Of a DNA stretch of 64,000 bases, positions 36,416-45,812 are shown one piece after another (the first letter of the stretch is position 1; each line of letters begins with the position of its first letter). Position numbers and translations under genes: made by a program. Source of the stretch: Marinobacterium mangrovicola (GTDB taxonomy: Bacteria > Pseudomonadota > Gammaproteobacteria > Pseudomonadales > Balneatricaceae); contig NZ_SMFU01000013.1 in NCBI RefSeq assembly GCF_004339595.1, positions 186,001-250,000 on the forward strand, in the 5' to 3' direction. The notes beneath the pieces were generated by a model that was given only the letters and a program-made list of their open reading frames with translations, did not search any database and was not told the origin of the DNA.

Positions 36416-38338
36416 ATGAGTATATTTGATCATTACAAAGCGCGTTATGAATCAATCCAGCAGGAAGAAATGAGCCTGCAGGAGTATCTCAACCTGTGCA
36501 AGGAGGACCCGATGGCTTACGCCAATGCGCCTGAGCGAATGCTCCAGGCGATCGGCGAACCGGAACTGATCGATACCTCTCTCGAGTCGAGAATGAGCCG
36601 CATTTTTTCCAACAAGGTCATCAAGCGCTACCCGGCATTTCACGAATTCTACGGTATGGAAGACGCCATCGAATCGATCGTCTCCTACTTCCGTCACGCC
36701 GCTCAGGGTCTCGAAGAGAAGAAACAGATCCTTTACCTGCTCGGCCCGGTGGGCGGTGGTAAGTCCTCACTCGCCGAGCGCCTCAAGGCGCTGATGCAGC
36801 ATATCCCCTTCTACGCCATCAAGGGCTCACCGGTCTTCGAATCTCCACTGGGGCTGTTTAACCCGCGCGAAGATGCACAGATTCTTGAAGAGGAATATGG
36901 CATAGCGCCGCGTTACCTGCGCGGCATCATGTCACCCTGGGCTGCCAAGCGCCTGCAGGAGTATGGCGGCGACATCACCAAGTTCAGGGTCGTCAAACTC
37001 TTCCCCTCAATCCTCAACCAGATCGCTATCGCCAAAACAGAGCCGGGCGATGAGAACAACCAGGATATCTCCAGCCTGGTCGGTAAGGTTGATATCCGTA
37101 AGCTCGAGGAATATCCCCAGCACGACCCGGATGCCTATAGTTTCTCCGGCGCACTCTGCCGCGCCAACCAGGGCCTGATGGAGTTTGTGGAGATGTTCAA
37201 GGCGCCAATCAAGGTGCTGCACCCGCTGCTCACGGCCACCCAGGAGGGCAACTACAACAGTACCGAAGGGATGGGGGCCATTCCCTATGACGGTATCCTG
37301 CTGGCTCACTCTAACGAGTCCGAGTGGCAGACCTTCAAGAACAACAAAACCAACGAAGCTTTCATCGACCGCGTCTACATCGTCAAGGTGCCTTACTGCA
37401 CCCGGGTGACTGAAGAGATTCATATCTACGAGAAGTTGCTGGAAAACAGTTCCCTGAACCAGGCACCCTGCGCACCTGACACTTTGAATATGCTGGGCCA
37501 GTTCTCGGTGCTATCGCGAATGAAAGTACCGGAAAACTCCAGCATCTACTCAAAAATGCGGGTTTATGACGGCGAAAACCTGAAAGATACCGATCCGAAA
37601 GCCAAGTCTATGCAGGAGTACAAGGACTCCGCTGGCGTCGACGAAGGGATGGAAGGTCTATCGACCCGCTTTGCGTTCAAGATACTGTCCAAGGTGTTCA
37701 ACTTCGACCCGGCGGAGGTTGCCGCCAACCCGGTTCACCTGCTCTATGTTCTCGAGCGCGAGATCAGTGCACAACAGTTCCCGCCGGAGGTGCAGGAGCG
37801 CTATCTGGGTTATCTGAAAGAGTACATTGCGCCGAAGTATATCGACTTCCTCGGCAAGGAGATCCAGACCGCGTATCTGGAATCCTACTCCGAGTACGGT
37901 CAGAACATCTTCGACCGCTACGTAACCTATGCCGACTTCTGGATTCAGGACCAGGAGTACCGCGACCCCGAAACCGGCGATATCCTCGACCGCCAGTCGA
38001 TCAACGAGGAGCTCGAGAAGATCGAGAAGCCGGCCGGTATCAGTAACCCGAAAGACTTCCGTCACGAGATCGTCAACTTCGTACTGCGCGCCCGCGCCAG
38101 CAACATGGGCAAGAACCCGGCCTGGAACAGCTACGAGAAGATGCGCACCGTGATCGAGAAGAAGATGTTCGCCAACACCGAGGACCTGCTGCCGGTGATC
38201 TCCTTCAATCCGAAGGCATCTTCCGACGAGCAGAAAAAGCATGGCGAGTTCGTCAAGCGGATGATCGAGCGCGGCTACACCGAGAAGCAGGTCCGCCTGC
38301 TGTCGGAGTGGTATATCCGCGTACGTAAATCCCAGTAA
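36416..38338 (+). CDS. prkA: PrkA family serine protein kinase (YeaG)
   Basis: A 640-residue protein of the PrkA/YeaG family: an N-terminal AAA+-like domain with Walker A GPVGGGKSS (about 110-118), then a C-terminal part related to protein kinases. Bacillus PrkA is described as a protein kinase (more recently also as a protease), and E. coli YeaG acts in nutrient-stress adaptation. AAGGTGAG precedes the ATG. It is the first gene of prkA-yeaH-spoVR, a module conserved in many proteobacteria. The 5' region carries a sigma-54-like element. Confidence 0.95.
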   Translation: MSIFDHYKARYESIQQEEMSLQEYLNLCKEDPMAYANAPERMLQAIGEPELIDTSLESRMSRIFSNKVIKRYPAFHEFYGMEDAIESIVSYFRHAAQGLEEKKQILYLLGPVGGGKSSLAERLKALMQHIPFYAIKGSPVFESPLGLFNPREDAQILEEEYGIAPRYLRGIMSPWAAKRLQEYGGDITKFRVVKLFPSILNQIAIAKTEPGDENNQDISSLVGKVDIRKLEEYPQHDPDAYSFSGALCRANQGLMEFVEMFKAPIKVLHPLLTATQEGNYNSTEGMGAIPYDGILLAHSNESEWQTFKNNKTNEAFIDRVYIVKVPYCTRVTEEIHIYEKLLENSSLNQAPCAPDTLNMLGQFSVLSRMKVPENSSIYSKMRVYDGENLKDTDPKAKSMQEYKDSAGVDEGMEGLSTRFAFKILSKVFNFDPAEVAANPVHLLYVLEREISAQQFPPEVQERYLGYLKEYIAPKYIDFLGKEIQTAYLESYSEYGQNIFDRYVTYADFWIQDQEYRDPETGDILDRQSINEELEKIEKPAGISNPKDFRHEIVNFVLRARASNMGKNPAWNSYEKMRTVIEKKMFANTEDLLPVISFNPKASSDEQKKHGEFVKRMIERGYTEKQVRLLSEWYIRVRKSQ

Positions 38339-38392
38339 GCAGCCATATCGGAGGGCGGCACAGGCGGCCCTCCGACCACGGGAGTCTTCGGT

Positions 38393-39682
38393 ATGAGCTA
38401 TATCATCGATCGCCGACTCAACTCGAAGAAAAAGAGCACGGTTAACCGCCAGCGCTTTCTTCGTCGCTATAAGCAGCACATCAAGCGTGCCGTTGAAGAG
38501 GCTATCCATGACCGCTCGATCTCGGATATCGAGCGTGGCGGTGAGGTTACCATTCCCCGCCGCGACATCTCCGAGCCTGTTTTCCATCATGGCCAGGGCG
38601 GTCAGAACACCCGCATCTATCCCGGTAACAAGGAGTTTGTCACCGGAGATGAATTCCAGCGTCCCGAAAGCGGCGGCGGTGGCGGTTCAGGACAGGGCAA
38701 AGCCAGCAATCAGGGCGAAGGCGAAGATAACTTCACCTTTTCAATCAGCCAGGAGGAGTTTCTCGACTTCATGTTCGAGGACCTGGAGCTGCCCTACCTG
38801 GTGCGTAAGCAGCTCAAAGATGCCACAGCCTTTGAGACCCGGCGCGCGGGTTACAGCACCAGCGGCTCGCCGGACAAACTGCATATTGTGCGTTCCCTTC
38901 GTGCCGCCCACGCACGGCGTATCGCTTTGGGCGGCGGCGATCGTAAGGAGATACGGGCACTACGCAAGGAGCTCTGGGCACTGGAGGCGATGCAGCCTGC
39001 CGATGACGCCGCCCAAGAACAGATGCAGGCGCTGCGCGACCAGATCGCGGAGCTGGACAAGAAAGCCCGCAGATTACCGTTCATCGACGATTTTGACCTG
39101 CGTTACAACAACCTGGTCAAGGTTCCGGTCCCCTCCAGCAAGGCGGTAATGTTCTGCGTTATGGATGTATCCGGCTCGATGACCCAGTCAATCAAGGATA
39201 TCGCCAAACGCTTTTTCATCCTGCTGTATCTGTTCCTGCAGCGGAACTACAAGCAGATAGAGCTGGTCTTTGTACGCCACCACACCCATGCGAAAGAGGT
39301 GGACGAACAGGAGTTCTTCTACTCCCGCGAAACCGGCGGCACCATCGTATCCAGCGCGCTGCAGATGACTGCAGACATCATCGACAAACGCTACTCACCG
39401 GCGGACTGGAACATCTACGTTGCTCAGGCTTCTGACGGCGACAACTGGGATGGAGATTCCGCCACCTGCTCCGACCTGCTGATGAAACGCATTTTGAAAA
39501 AAGTGCAGTACTTCGCCTATGTGGAGATCACCACCGGTCCGCACCAGAACCTCTGGTACGAGTACGAGCAGGTGCACGAGGCGTTTCCGGATGAGTTCGC
39601 CATGCAGCACATTACCGATGCGGGCGAGATCTATCCGGTATTCCGCAAGCTGTTTGAAAAGCGCACGGAGGGTGCCGCATGA
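38393..39682 (+). CDS. yeaH: YeaH/YhbH family protein (DUF444, VWA-like)
   Basis: A 429-residue DUF444 protein. The N-terminal half is basic, then Gly-rich ([14 protein letters not shown] around residues 92-105). The C-terminal half holds a von Willebrand A-like fold with a metal site, seen as [20 protein letters not shown]. It is the usual partner of PrkA, with which it is co-expressed under starvation in E. coli. Biochemical role unknown. GGGAG precedes the ATG, and its stop overlaps spoVR by four bases (ATGA). Confidence 0.94.
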   Translation: MSYIIDRRLNSKKKSTVNRQRFLRRYKQHIKRAVEEAIHDRSISDIERGGEVTIPRRDISEPVFHHGQGGQNTRIYPGNKEFVTGDEFQRPESGGGGGSGQGKASNQGEGEDNFTFSISQEEFLDFMFEDLELPYLVRKQLKDATAFETRRAGYSTSGSPDKLHIVRSLRAAHARRIALGGGDRKEIRALRKELWALEAMQPADDAAQEQMQALRDQIAELDKKARRLPFIDDFDLRYNNLVKVPVPSSKAVMFCVMDVSGSMTQSIKDIAKRFFILLYLFLQRNYKQIELVFVRHHTHAKEVDEQEFFYSRETGGTIVSSALQMTADIIDKRYSPADWNIYVAQASDGDNWDGDSATCSDLLMKRILKKVQYFAYVEITTGPHQNLWYEYEQVHEAFPDEFAMQHITDAGEIYPVFRKLFEKRTEGAA

Positions 39683-41205
39683 GTGCAGTAAAAGAGCGCA
39701 CACCGATCTCCACCGGCTCTGAGTGGACCTTCGACCTGATCGAGGAGTACGACCGTGAGATCGCCCGGGTGGCAAAAAACTTTGGCCTCGACACCTATCC
39801 CAACCAGATAGAGGTGATCACCTCCGAGCAGATGATGGACGCCTATGCTTCCATCGGCATGCCTCTGAACTATAACCACTGGTCATTCGGCAAACAGTTC
39901 GTCGAGACAGAGCAGAACTACAAACGCGGCCGTATGGGTCTGGCCTACGAGATCGTGATCAATTCCGATCCCTGTATCGCCTACCTGATGGAGGAAAACA
40001 CCATCACCATGCAGGCGCTGGTTATCGCCCATGCCTGCTACGGCCATAACTCCTTCTTCAAGGGTAACTACCTGTTCCGCACCTGGACCGACGCCACCGC
40101 GATCATCGACTACCTGCTGTTTGCCAAGCACTACATCAGCCAGTGTGAGGAGCGTTACGGTACCGATGAAGTGGAGAAGATTCTCGACTCCTGCCACGCG
40201 CTGATGAACTATGGCGTCAACCGTTATAAGCGCCCCCGCCCTCTCACCGCGACGGAAGAGAAAGAGCGCCAGATGGCCAGGGAAGAGTATATCCAGCGCC
40301 ACCTGAACGACCTCTGGAATACCATTCCGAAGAAGGAAGCCAGCGGCGAGGAGCAGGTGATTCACTACCCCAAGGATCCGGAAGAAAATCTACTCTACTT
40401 CATCGAGAAGAATGCGCCGTTACTGGAGCCCTGGCAGCGGGAGATTATCCGCATCGTGCGCAAAATCTCGCAATATTTCTACCCGCAGAAGCAGACCCAG
40501 GTGATGAACGAAGGCTGGGCCACGTTCTGGCATTACACCATTCTGCATCAGCTGTACGATGAAGGGCTGGTCACCGACGGCTTTATGATGGAGTTTCTCC
40601 ACTCCCATTCCAGCGTGGTTTATCAACCCGCCTTTGACAGCCCCTACTTCAACGGTATCAACCCTTATACGCTGGGCTACAACATGATGACCGATATTCG
40701 GCGCATCTGTGAAAACCCCACCGATGAGGATCGTCAGTGGTTCCCGGATATTGCCGGTAAAGACTGGATCGAAACACTCGATTACGCCATGCGCAACTAC
40801 AAGGATGAGAGCTTTATTCTTCAGTTCCTGTCGCCGCGGCTGATGCGGGAGCTGCATCTGTTTGCCATCCTCGACGATGCCGAACGGCCGACCCTGCGCG
40901 TGGACGCGATCCACAATGAGGAGGGCTACCAGAAACTGCGTGAGCAGCTTGCCGCGCAGTACAACCTGGGCAACCGGGAGCCAAACATCCAGGTTTATAA
41001 CGTGGATGTGCGCGGTGACCGCAGCCTGACACTGCGCCACTACATGTACAACAATCAGCCACTCGGTGATTCCACCGACGAAGTACTCAAACATGTACAC
41101 AGGCTTTGGGGCTTCGAGGTCAAACTCGAATCGGTGACTCCCAGCAACGAAGTGGCCAAGACCTTTCACTGCCCACCCAAACCCTTGTCGATGGACCTGG
41201 CTTGA
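39679..41205 (+). CDS. ycgB: SpoVR family protein (YcgB-like)
   Basis: A 508-residue cytoplasmic protein of the SpoVR family, named for a Bacillus spore-cortex gene but widespread in non-spore-formers, including E. coli YcgB. Markers are [20 protein letters not shown] and [19 protein letters not shown]-like [20 protein letters not shown]. Histidine and glutamate in the first motif suggest a metal site, but no activity is established. Translation is coupled to yeaH. Third and last gene of the PrkA module. Confidence 0.95.
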   Translation: MSAVKERTPISTGSEWTFDLIEEYDREIARVAKNFGLDTYPNQIEVITSEQMMDAYASIGMPLNYNHWSFGKQFVETEQNYKRGRMGLAYEIVINSDPCIAYLMEENTITMQALVIAHACYGHNSFFKGNYLFRTWTDATAIIDYLLFAKHYISQCEERYGTDEVEKILDSCHALMNYGVNRYKRPRPLTATEEKERQMAREEYIQRHLNDLWNTIPKKEASGEEQVIHYPKDPEENLLYFIEKNAPLLEPWQREIIRIVRKISQYFYPQKQTQVMNEGWATFWHYTILHQLYDEGLVTDGFMMEFLHSHSSVVYQPAFDSPYFNGINPYTLGYNMMTDIRRICENPTDEDRQWFPDIAGKDWIETLDYAMRNYKDESFILQFLSPRLMRELHLFAILDDAERPTLRVDAIHNEEGYQKLREQLAAQYNLGNREPNIQVYNVDVRGDRSLTLRHYMYNNQPLGDSTDEVLKHVHRLWGFEVKLESVTPSNEVAKTFHCPPKPLSMDLA

Positions 41206-41231
41206 GCCGGTCCCTCGGCGCTCGTTATACT
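41202..41231 (+). promoter_or_regulatory. Candidate promoter of the HIT gene
   Basis: TTGAGC (41202-41207, overlapping the spoVR stop) and TATACT (41226-41231) are 18 bases apart, 34 bases before the ATG. Confidence 0.5.
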
Positions 41232-41265
41232 GGTCGCTTTAAATCTTCACTCTCGAGGGAGACCG

Positions 41266-41631
41266 ATGGACTGTCTGTTTTGCAAAATCGTCGAAGGCGA
41301 GATTCCCGCCGATGTTCTCTACCAGGATGAGAAGGTCATTGTTTTCCGTGACATTAACCCTCAGGCGCCTTTTCATGCCCTTGTGATCCCACGCCAGCAT
41401 ATCCCCACCCTGAACGACATCGCGGATGAAGACTGCGAACTGGTGGGCTATATGCTCAAAATCGCAGGTGATGTGGCCGAAGAGCATGGTTTCGCCGAAG
41501 ACGGTTACCGCACCGTGTTCAACTGCAACACCCACGGTGGCCAGACCGTTTACCATATCCATCTGCACCTGCTCGGTGGCAAACCCATGGGCTGGCCTCC
41601 CTACCAGGAAACTCTGAAAACGCCCGTCTAG
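41266..41631 (+). CDS. hinT: HIT family nucleotide-binding hydrolase (HinT-like)
   Basis: A 121-residue histidine-triad protein. The active site is HIHLHLLGGKPMGWPP near the C-terminus, and the N-terminal CLFCKIVEGEIPADVLYQD is the HinT start. HinT enzymes hydrolyse adenosine phosphoramidates and similar P-N bonds; their physiological substrate is unsettled. It has its own promoter-like element and follows the PrkA module. Confidence 0.93.
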   Translation: MDCLFCKIVEGEIPADVLYQDEKVIVFRDINPQAPFHALVIPRQHIPTLNDIADEDCELVGYMLKIAGDVAEEHGFAEDGYRTVFNCNTHGGQTVYHIHLHLLGGKPMGWPPYQETLKTPV

Positions 41632-41654
41632 CCTTACCGTCTTATACAGGCCTG

Positions 41655-41672
41655 GGGGGCAGTTCTGCCCCC
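41655..41672 (+). terminator. GC-rich hairpin after the HIT gene
   Basis: GGGGGCAG (41655-41662) pairs with CTGCCCCC (41665-41672) around TT. The following bases are pyrimidine-rich but have no continuous T-run, so termination is likely but not certain. Confidence 0.55.
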
Positions 41673-41708
41673 GCTCGTCCCTTTCTTTGTAGCCAGATCA
41701 AGATAAAA

Positions 41709-41740
41709 GCTGCGCCGTGTATATATATTTTGCTGCGCCG
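41709..41740 (+). promoter_or_regulatory. Direct repeat GCTGCGCCG flanking an AT-rich core
   Basis: GCTGCGCCG occurs at 41709-41717 and 41732-41740, flanking TGTATATATATTTT. The AT-rich core could hold a -10 for the phosphotransacetylase gene, whose ATG lies 66 bases beyond. The second copy reads TGCTGCGCCGCA, close to the CTGC-N3-GCAG pattern reported for the polyhydroxyalkanoate regulator PhaR, but with a mismatch. Confidence 0.4.
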
Positions 41741-41805
41741 CATCATTTTTCAGTAGTATCGAAGTTGTAGTATCTGAACCTCAACCAAGGACTTGGAGAA
41801 GATAC

Positions 41806-42753
41806 ATGGCAACGATCGAGACAGGTCAGCCGCCAGCCCATAATCAGCTGGAATACTTTATCGAACAGGCGCGGCGCGCACGTCCCATCAAAACCGCCGT
41901 TGTTCATCCCGTTGATCACAACAGTCTACTCGGGGCCATCGAAGCTGCGGAACAAGGCCTGATAGACCCGCTTTTGGTTGGCCCGGCAAACAAGATCCAG
42001 GCAGCCGCCGACACTGAGGGCCTGGATATCTCCGGTTATGAGATCGTAGCTACCGAACACAGCCATATGGCCGCCGAGCGCGCCTGTGAGCTGGTCCGCA
42101 TGGGCCAGGCTGAAACGCTGATGAAAGGCAGCCTGGGCACCTCGGAGCTACTGGCCGCCGTGGTTCACAAGACCCGCGGGGTACGCACCGACCGCCGCCT
42201 GAGCCATGTTTTCGTCTTTGACGTGCCGAACTACCACAAGCCCCTGGTCATCACCGATGCCGCCATCAATATCGAGCCGGACCTGATGGTCAAACGCGAT
42301 ATTGTTCAGAGCGCCATCGAGTTCTGCCAGTCACTGGGTAATCCGCAACCCAAGGTCGCTATCCTCGCGGCGGTGGAAAAGGTTAAACCCAACATGCAGA
42401 GCACCATCGATGCCGCTGCGCTGTGCAAAATGGCCGACCGTGGCCAGATCAAGGGCGGAATCATCGACGGCCCGCTGGCGTTCGATAACGCTATCTCGCG
42501 TCAGGCGGCCATCGACAAACATATCGACTCCCCGGTCTCTGGCGACACCGATATCCTGCTGGCCCCGGATCTGGAATCCGCCAATATGATCGCCAAACAG
42601 CTGATCTATCTGGCTAATGCGAAGTCCGCCGGTATCGCCGTCGGTGCAAGGGTGCCTATCATTCTGACGAGCCGCGCCGAAGGCACCCTGGGGCGCCTCG
42701 CCTCCTGTGCACTGGCTTCCTATATGGTTCTGCATCCGGCAAAAGGGAACTAA
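41806..42753 (+). CDS. Phosphate acetyl/butyryltransferase, short form
   Basis: A 315-residue enzyme of the PTA/PTB family, interconverting an acyl-CoA and acyl phosphate. It matches the catalytic C-terminal domain only (LVGPANKIQAAADTEGLDIS, GVRTDRRLSHVFVFDVPNYH, GGIIDGPLAFDNAISRQAA) and lacks the long N-terminal part of E. coli-type Pta. The same stand-alone domain occurs in relatives as 'enoyl-CoA hydratase/phosphate acetyltransferase'. Paired with acetate kinase (3 bases apart), it probably makes acetyl phosphate/acetate from acetyl-CoA or the reverse; butyryl-CoA is an alternative substrate. Confidence 0.88.
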   Translation: MATIETGQPPAHNQLEYFIEQARRARPIKTAVVHPVDHNSLLGAIEAAEQGLIDPLLVGPANKIQAAADTEGLDISGYEIVATEHSHMAAERACELVRMGQAETLMKGSLGTSELLAAVVHKTRGVRTDRRLSHVFVFDVPNYHKPLVITDAAINIEPDLMVKRDIVQSAIEFCQSLGNPQPKVAILAAVEKVKPNMQSTIDAAALCKMADRGQIKGGIIDGPLAFDNAISRQAAIDKHIDSPVSGDTDILLAPDLESANMIAKQLIYLANAKSAGIAVGARVPIILTSRAEGTLGRLASCALASYMVLHPAKGN

Positions 42754-42756
42754 AGC

Positions 42757-43944
42757 ATGGATACCATACTAACGGTCAACGGCGGTTCCTCGAGCCTGAA
42801 ATGCGGTCTTTACACCTTGAAGCCCGATGGACTTCACTGCCTCTACCACCTGAAAGCCGGTAACCTGCAGGGAGACCCGGTGCGCTTCGATATCCTCGAT
42901 GAAGAAGACAAGCTGCTCGATCACGAGGAGCTGCACTGGAACCATATAGACTTCGAACAGCGCCACCAGGCTGCGCTGGAACATATCCTCGATTGGCTCA
43001 AGGAACATCTGAGCGACGTCAAACTGATCGCCACCGGCCACCGTATCGTCCACGGCGGTGACAAGTTCAGCCACCCCATCCAGATAGGCGATACCGAACT
43101 GGACCAGTTGCGCCGCTATATCCCGCTGGCACCGCTGCACCAGCCCTACAACCTGCGCTTGCTGGAGGCCTGCGGCACCCTGGCTGCAGACATCCCTCGT
43201 ATCGGCTGTTTCGACACCATGTTCCACAGCCAGCAGCCGCACCTCGAAAAGATCTACGCGATCCCCAAGGAGCTGACCGACAGCGGCGTGCATAAGTACG
43301 GCTTTCACGGGCTCTCCTACGATTACATCCAGCATCAGCTCGAAGCGCTCGGCTGCGGAGATAAGAAAACCGTGGTCTGTCACCTGGGAGCCGGCGCCAG
43401 CATGTGCGCGATCCGCGACGGCCAGTCGATCGCCAGCTCCATGGGTTTTACCGCTGTGGACGGCCTGCCGATGGGCAGCCGCTGCGGCAATATCGACCCT
43501 GGCGTTATTCTCTATCTGATGCGCGAGAAGCAGATGGACGTCGATGCCATCGAAGCAATGATCTACAAACAGAGTGGCTGGCTGGGTGTTTCCGGGATCA
43601 GCTCAGATATGATCACCCTGCACCGCGCCAACGATCCGGCCGCTGAACAGGCTATCGATCTTTTCGCCTACCGTATCGCCCTGGAGCTTGGCCGGCTTAC
43701 CGCCGCGCTGGAAGGTCTGGATCAGCTGGTGTTTACCGGAGGTGTCGGGGAAAACGATGCAGATCTGCGCGCCCGTGTGGTCGCTCGCTGTGCCTGGTTG
43801 GGAATCAGTATCGATGCAGGACCAAACACCGAGAACGCCCGCCGTATCGATTCGGTGTCATCGAAGATTCAGGTCCGGGTAATACCAACCAATGAAGAGG
43901 CGATGATCGCCCAACGGGTCGCCGAAGTGCTGCAACTGACTTGA
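42757..43944 (+). CDS. ackA: Acetate/propionate family kinase
   Basis: A 395-residue acetate kinase of the sugar-kinase/actin fold, forming ATP and acetate from acetyl phosphate, or the reverse. Motifs: VNGGSSSLKCGLY at the N-terminus, KYGFHGLSYDYI in the centre, VVCHLGAGASMCAIRDGQSI for phosphate binding and VFTGGVGENDADLRARV near the end. It forms a two-gene operon with the short phosphotransacetylase. Substrate preference (acetate, propionate, butyrate) cannot be fixed from sequence. Confidence 0.93.
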   Translation: MDTILTVNGGSSSLKCGLYTLKPDGLHCLYHLKAGNLQGDPVRFDILDEEDKLLDHEELHWNHIDFEQRHQAALEHILDWLKEHLSDVKLIATGHRIVHGGDKFSHPIQIGDTELDQLRRYIPLAPLHQPYNLRLLEACGTLAADIPRIGCFDTMFHSQQPHLEKIYAIPKELTDSGVHKYGFHGLSYDYIQHQLEALGCGDKKTVVCHLGAGASMCAIRDGQSIASSMGFTAVDGLPMGSRCGNIDPGVILYLMREKQMDVDAIEAMIYKQSGWLGVSGISSDMITLHRANDPAAEQAIDLFAYRIALELGRLTAALEGLDQLVFTGGVGENDADLRARVVARCAWLGISIDAGPNTENARRIDSVSSKIQVRVIPTNEEAMIAQRVAEVLQLT

Positions 43945-43968
43945 GATAGCCAGGCAGGTAAGTCCATC

Positions 43969-44178
43969 CTAACCGGGCTGCACCGGCAGCCCCATTACGT
44001 TGAAGCTCCAGGCCTCGTGCCCATCACCCGGCGAGGTGGCAAAGGCACCGCAGTAGCGGCAGCGAAACATCTGTCGCTCACCTAGCTCTAACATGGGCCG
44101 CAGCCCCGCATGGGGAGGCGCCTCTCCCTGGCTCTCGTTGAGTTCAACACAGGTGCTACACAGATGGTCGGTTGGCAT
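43969..44178 (-). CDS. Small protein with two Cys-pair motifs, unknown
   Basis: A 69-residue protein with CSTC near residue 8 and CRYC near residue 40, the pattern of a single zinc-binding site. It ends in AWSFNVMGLPVQPG. The length and cysteine spacing resemble small zinc-ribbon proteins, but I recognise no named family. It lies 32 bases downstream of rlmB on the same strand and may be co-transcribed. A real gene seems likely because the cysteine pairs are well formed and it fills the gap. Confidence 0.65.
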   Translation of the reverse strand: MPTDHLCSTCVELNESQGEAPPHAGLRPMLELGERQMFRCRYCGAFATSPGDGHEAWSFNVMGLPVQPG

Positions 44179-44210
44179 GTTCAGACGTCCCTGTCTTTCT
44201 TTTTCCGGCT

Positions 44211-44957
44211 TTAGCCGGGGGTTAACGCCCGCTGGCGAACAATTTCAAACAGACAAACCCCGGTCGCCACCGAAACGTTCAAGCTGCTTACTTCTCCAGC
44301 CATGGGAATTCGTACTAGTTGGTCACAGTGTTCCCGCGTCAACCGGCGCATGCCCTTACCCTCGGCACCCATTACCAGTGCGCGCGGGCCGGAAAGATCG
44401 GCTGCGAAAATATCCTCACTCGCTTCGCCCGCAGTGCCGGTTATCCAGATTCCGTACTGCTGCAAAAGCTGAAGTGTGCGCGCCAGGTTAGTGACCTGAA
44501 TATAGGGCACCGCCTCGGCAGCGCCACAGGCAACCTTAACCGCGGTGGCATTCAACGGTGCCGACTTATCCTTAGGCGCAATCACAGCCTGAGCACCGGC
44601 AGCATCGGCCGTACGCAGGCAGGCGCCCAGGTTATGTGGATCGGTAACACCATCCAACACCAGCAACAGCGCCTGCTCCGGCAACGCTTCCAGCAGCGCC
44701 TCCAGATCCTTCTCGCTGCCCGCTTTTAACGCCGTGGTTTCGGCCACTACGCCCTGGTGAACACCCTGCGCCAACTCATCGAGCTTGGCCTTGGGCACCG
44801 CTTTTACGGCAATGCCGTTACGCTCAGCCAGATCCAGCAGAGTCTGCAGACGCTTATCATGACGACCCTGAAGCACGAGCAAACGCCGGACGCGGGCAGG
44901 TTCACGATTGAGCAGTGTAGAGACCGCGTGGATGCCGAAGGTGATATCCGCTTTCAT
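44211..44957 (-). CDS. rlmB: 23S rRNA (guanosine2251-2'-O)-methyltransferase RlmB
   Basis: A 248-residue SPOUT methyltransferase that modifies G2251 in the peptidyl-transferase P loop. An N-terminal L30e-like substrate-binding domain is followed by the knotted domain: LVLDGVTDPHNLGACLRTAD, LVMGAEGKGMRRLTREHCD and VSSLNVSVATGVCLFEIVRQ. GGAG six bases ahead selects ATG 44957 (MKADITFGIHAV). The usual neighbour rnr is not here. Confidence 0.96.
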   Translation of the reverse strand: MKADITFGIHAVSTLLNREPARVRRLLVLQGRHDKRLQTLLDLAERNGIAVKAVPKAKLDELAQGVHQGVVAETTALKAGSEKDLEALLEALPEQALLLVLDGVTDPHNLGACLRTADAAGAQAVIAPKDKSAPLNATAVKVACGAAEAVPYIQVTNLARTLQLLQQYGIWITGTAGEASEDIFAADLSGPRALVMGAEGKGMRRLTREHCDQLVRIPMAGEVSSLNVSVATGVCLFEIVRQRALTPG

Positions 44958-45211
44958 GAACACTCCATGACGATGTTCTGGGCCGTTAGAAAGCCGCACA
45001 TTATGGACAAAATGTGTGCTAAAGCCCAGCCGGATTACAGCCAGTCTCGACCTATTTAACCCTAATTAAAATAGGCCTTTTGGTTAACGCTCAAACTCCA
45101 CCCCGGCACTCAAAACAGAAAATCTTTATGCCCTATGGGCCACGCCTATGCCTCGCTTCGGGCAAGCGTTAGGTTATAGTTCAGCTTAGTCTTATTTGCA
45201 CAGAGAGATTG

Positions 45212-45799
45212 ATGATTCGCTCTTTTCTACTGCTTATCCTATTGCTGATCGCCGCATACTTTTTCTTCCCGAACTTCGGAGAGAAGCAGCCGGACGGTGT
45301 GCTCATCGACACTGCACCGCGACAGCTGCCGGTCAGCTTAGACAAACGTTTTCAACACAAGGGCTACACGCTCGAGGCCTTGGCGGGTTTTGAACTCGAA
45401 GCCCGGGTACTGGGGCTTGAAAGCTACCGGCTCGACCGGGAATCAGACCTGGCCAAATACGATCTTGCGCTGGGCTGGCAGCGTATGTCAGATAACCGTG
45501 TACTGGAAAAAATCGATATTACTCAATCCGGGCGCTGGTATCGCTGGAAAACAGAACAGTTCCCCATTCCGAGACGGGAGATCGAGCGATCCAGCGCCAA
45601 TATGCACATGGTGCCCGCCAATGACTGGATCGAAAAACAGATCGGAAAACTGGGCCCCGGCGATCTGGTGCGCATCAGGGGTTACCTGATCAAGGCTGAA
45701 AGTGCGGATGGCTGGCACTGGAAAAGCTCGCTGACCCGTGAGGATACGGGCAACGGTGCCTGTGAACTGGTCTATGTGGAGTCTTTTGAGCGGCTCTGA
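45212..45799 (+). CDS. Conserved membrane-anchored protein, unknown
   Basis: A 195-residue protein with one N-terminal hydrophobic anchor (MIRSFLLLILLLIAAYFFFP) and a periplasmic or cytoplasmic globular part. The stretch GRWYRWKTEQFPIPRREIE followed by SSANMHMVPA recalls a conserved hypothetical protein I have seen in other proteobacteria, but I cannot name a family. AGAGAG precedes the ATG. The closing SLTREDTGNGACELVYVE contains a single Cys. No function can be assigned. Confidence 0.75.
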   Translation: MIRSFLLLILLLIAAYFFFPNFGEKQPDGVLIDTAPRQLPVSLDKRFQHKGYTLEALAGFELEARVLGLESYRLDRESDLAKYDLALGWQRMSDNRVLEKIDITQSGRWYRWKTEQFPIPRREIERSSANMHMVPANDWIEKQIGKLGPGDLVRIRGYLIKAESADGWHWKSSLTREDTGNGACELVYVESFERL

Positions 45800-45812
45800 T
45801 TGACCCGCTCGG

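Noticed and set aside
36120-36455. A 111-codon minus-strand frame upstream of prkA
   Set aside because: No ribosome-binding site, no family match, and it overlaps the prkA start and the candidate promoter.
44203-44220. Hairpin CCGGCTTTAGCCGG near the end of rlmB as a terminator
   Set aside because: No T-run follows on either strand, and the small two-Cys-pair gene lies just downstream on the same strand.
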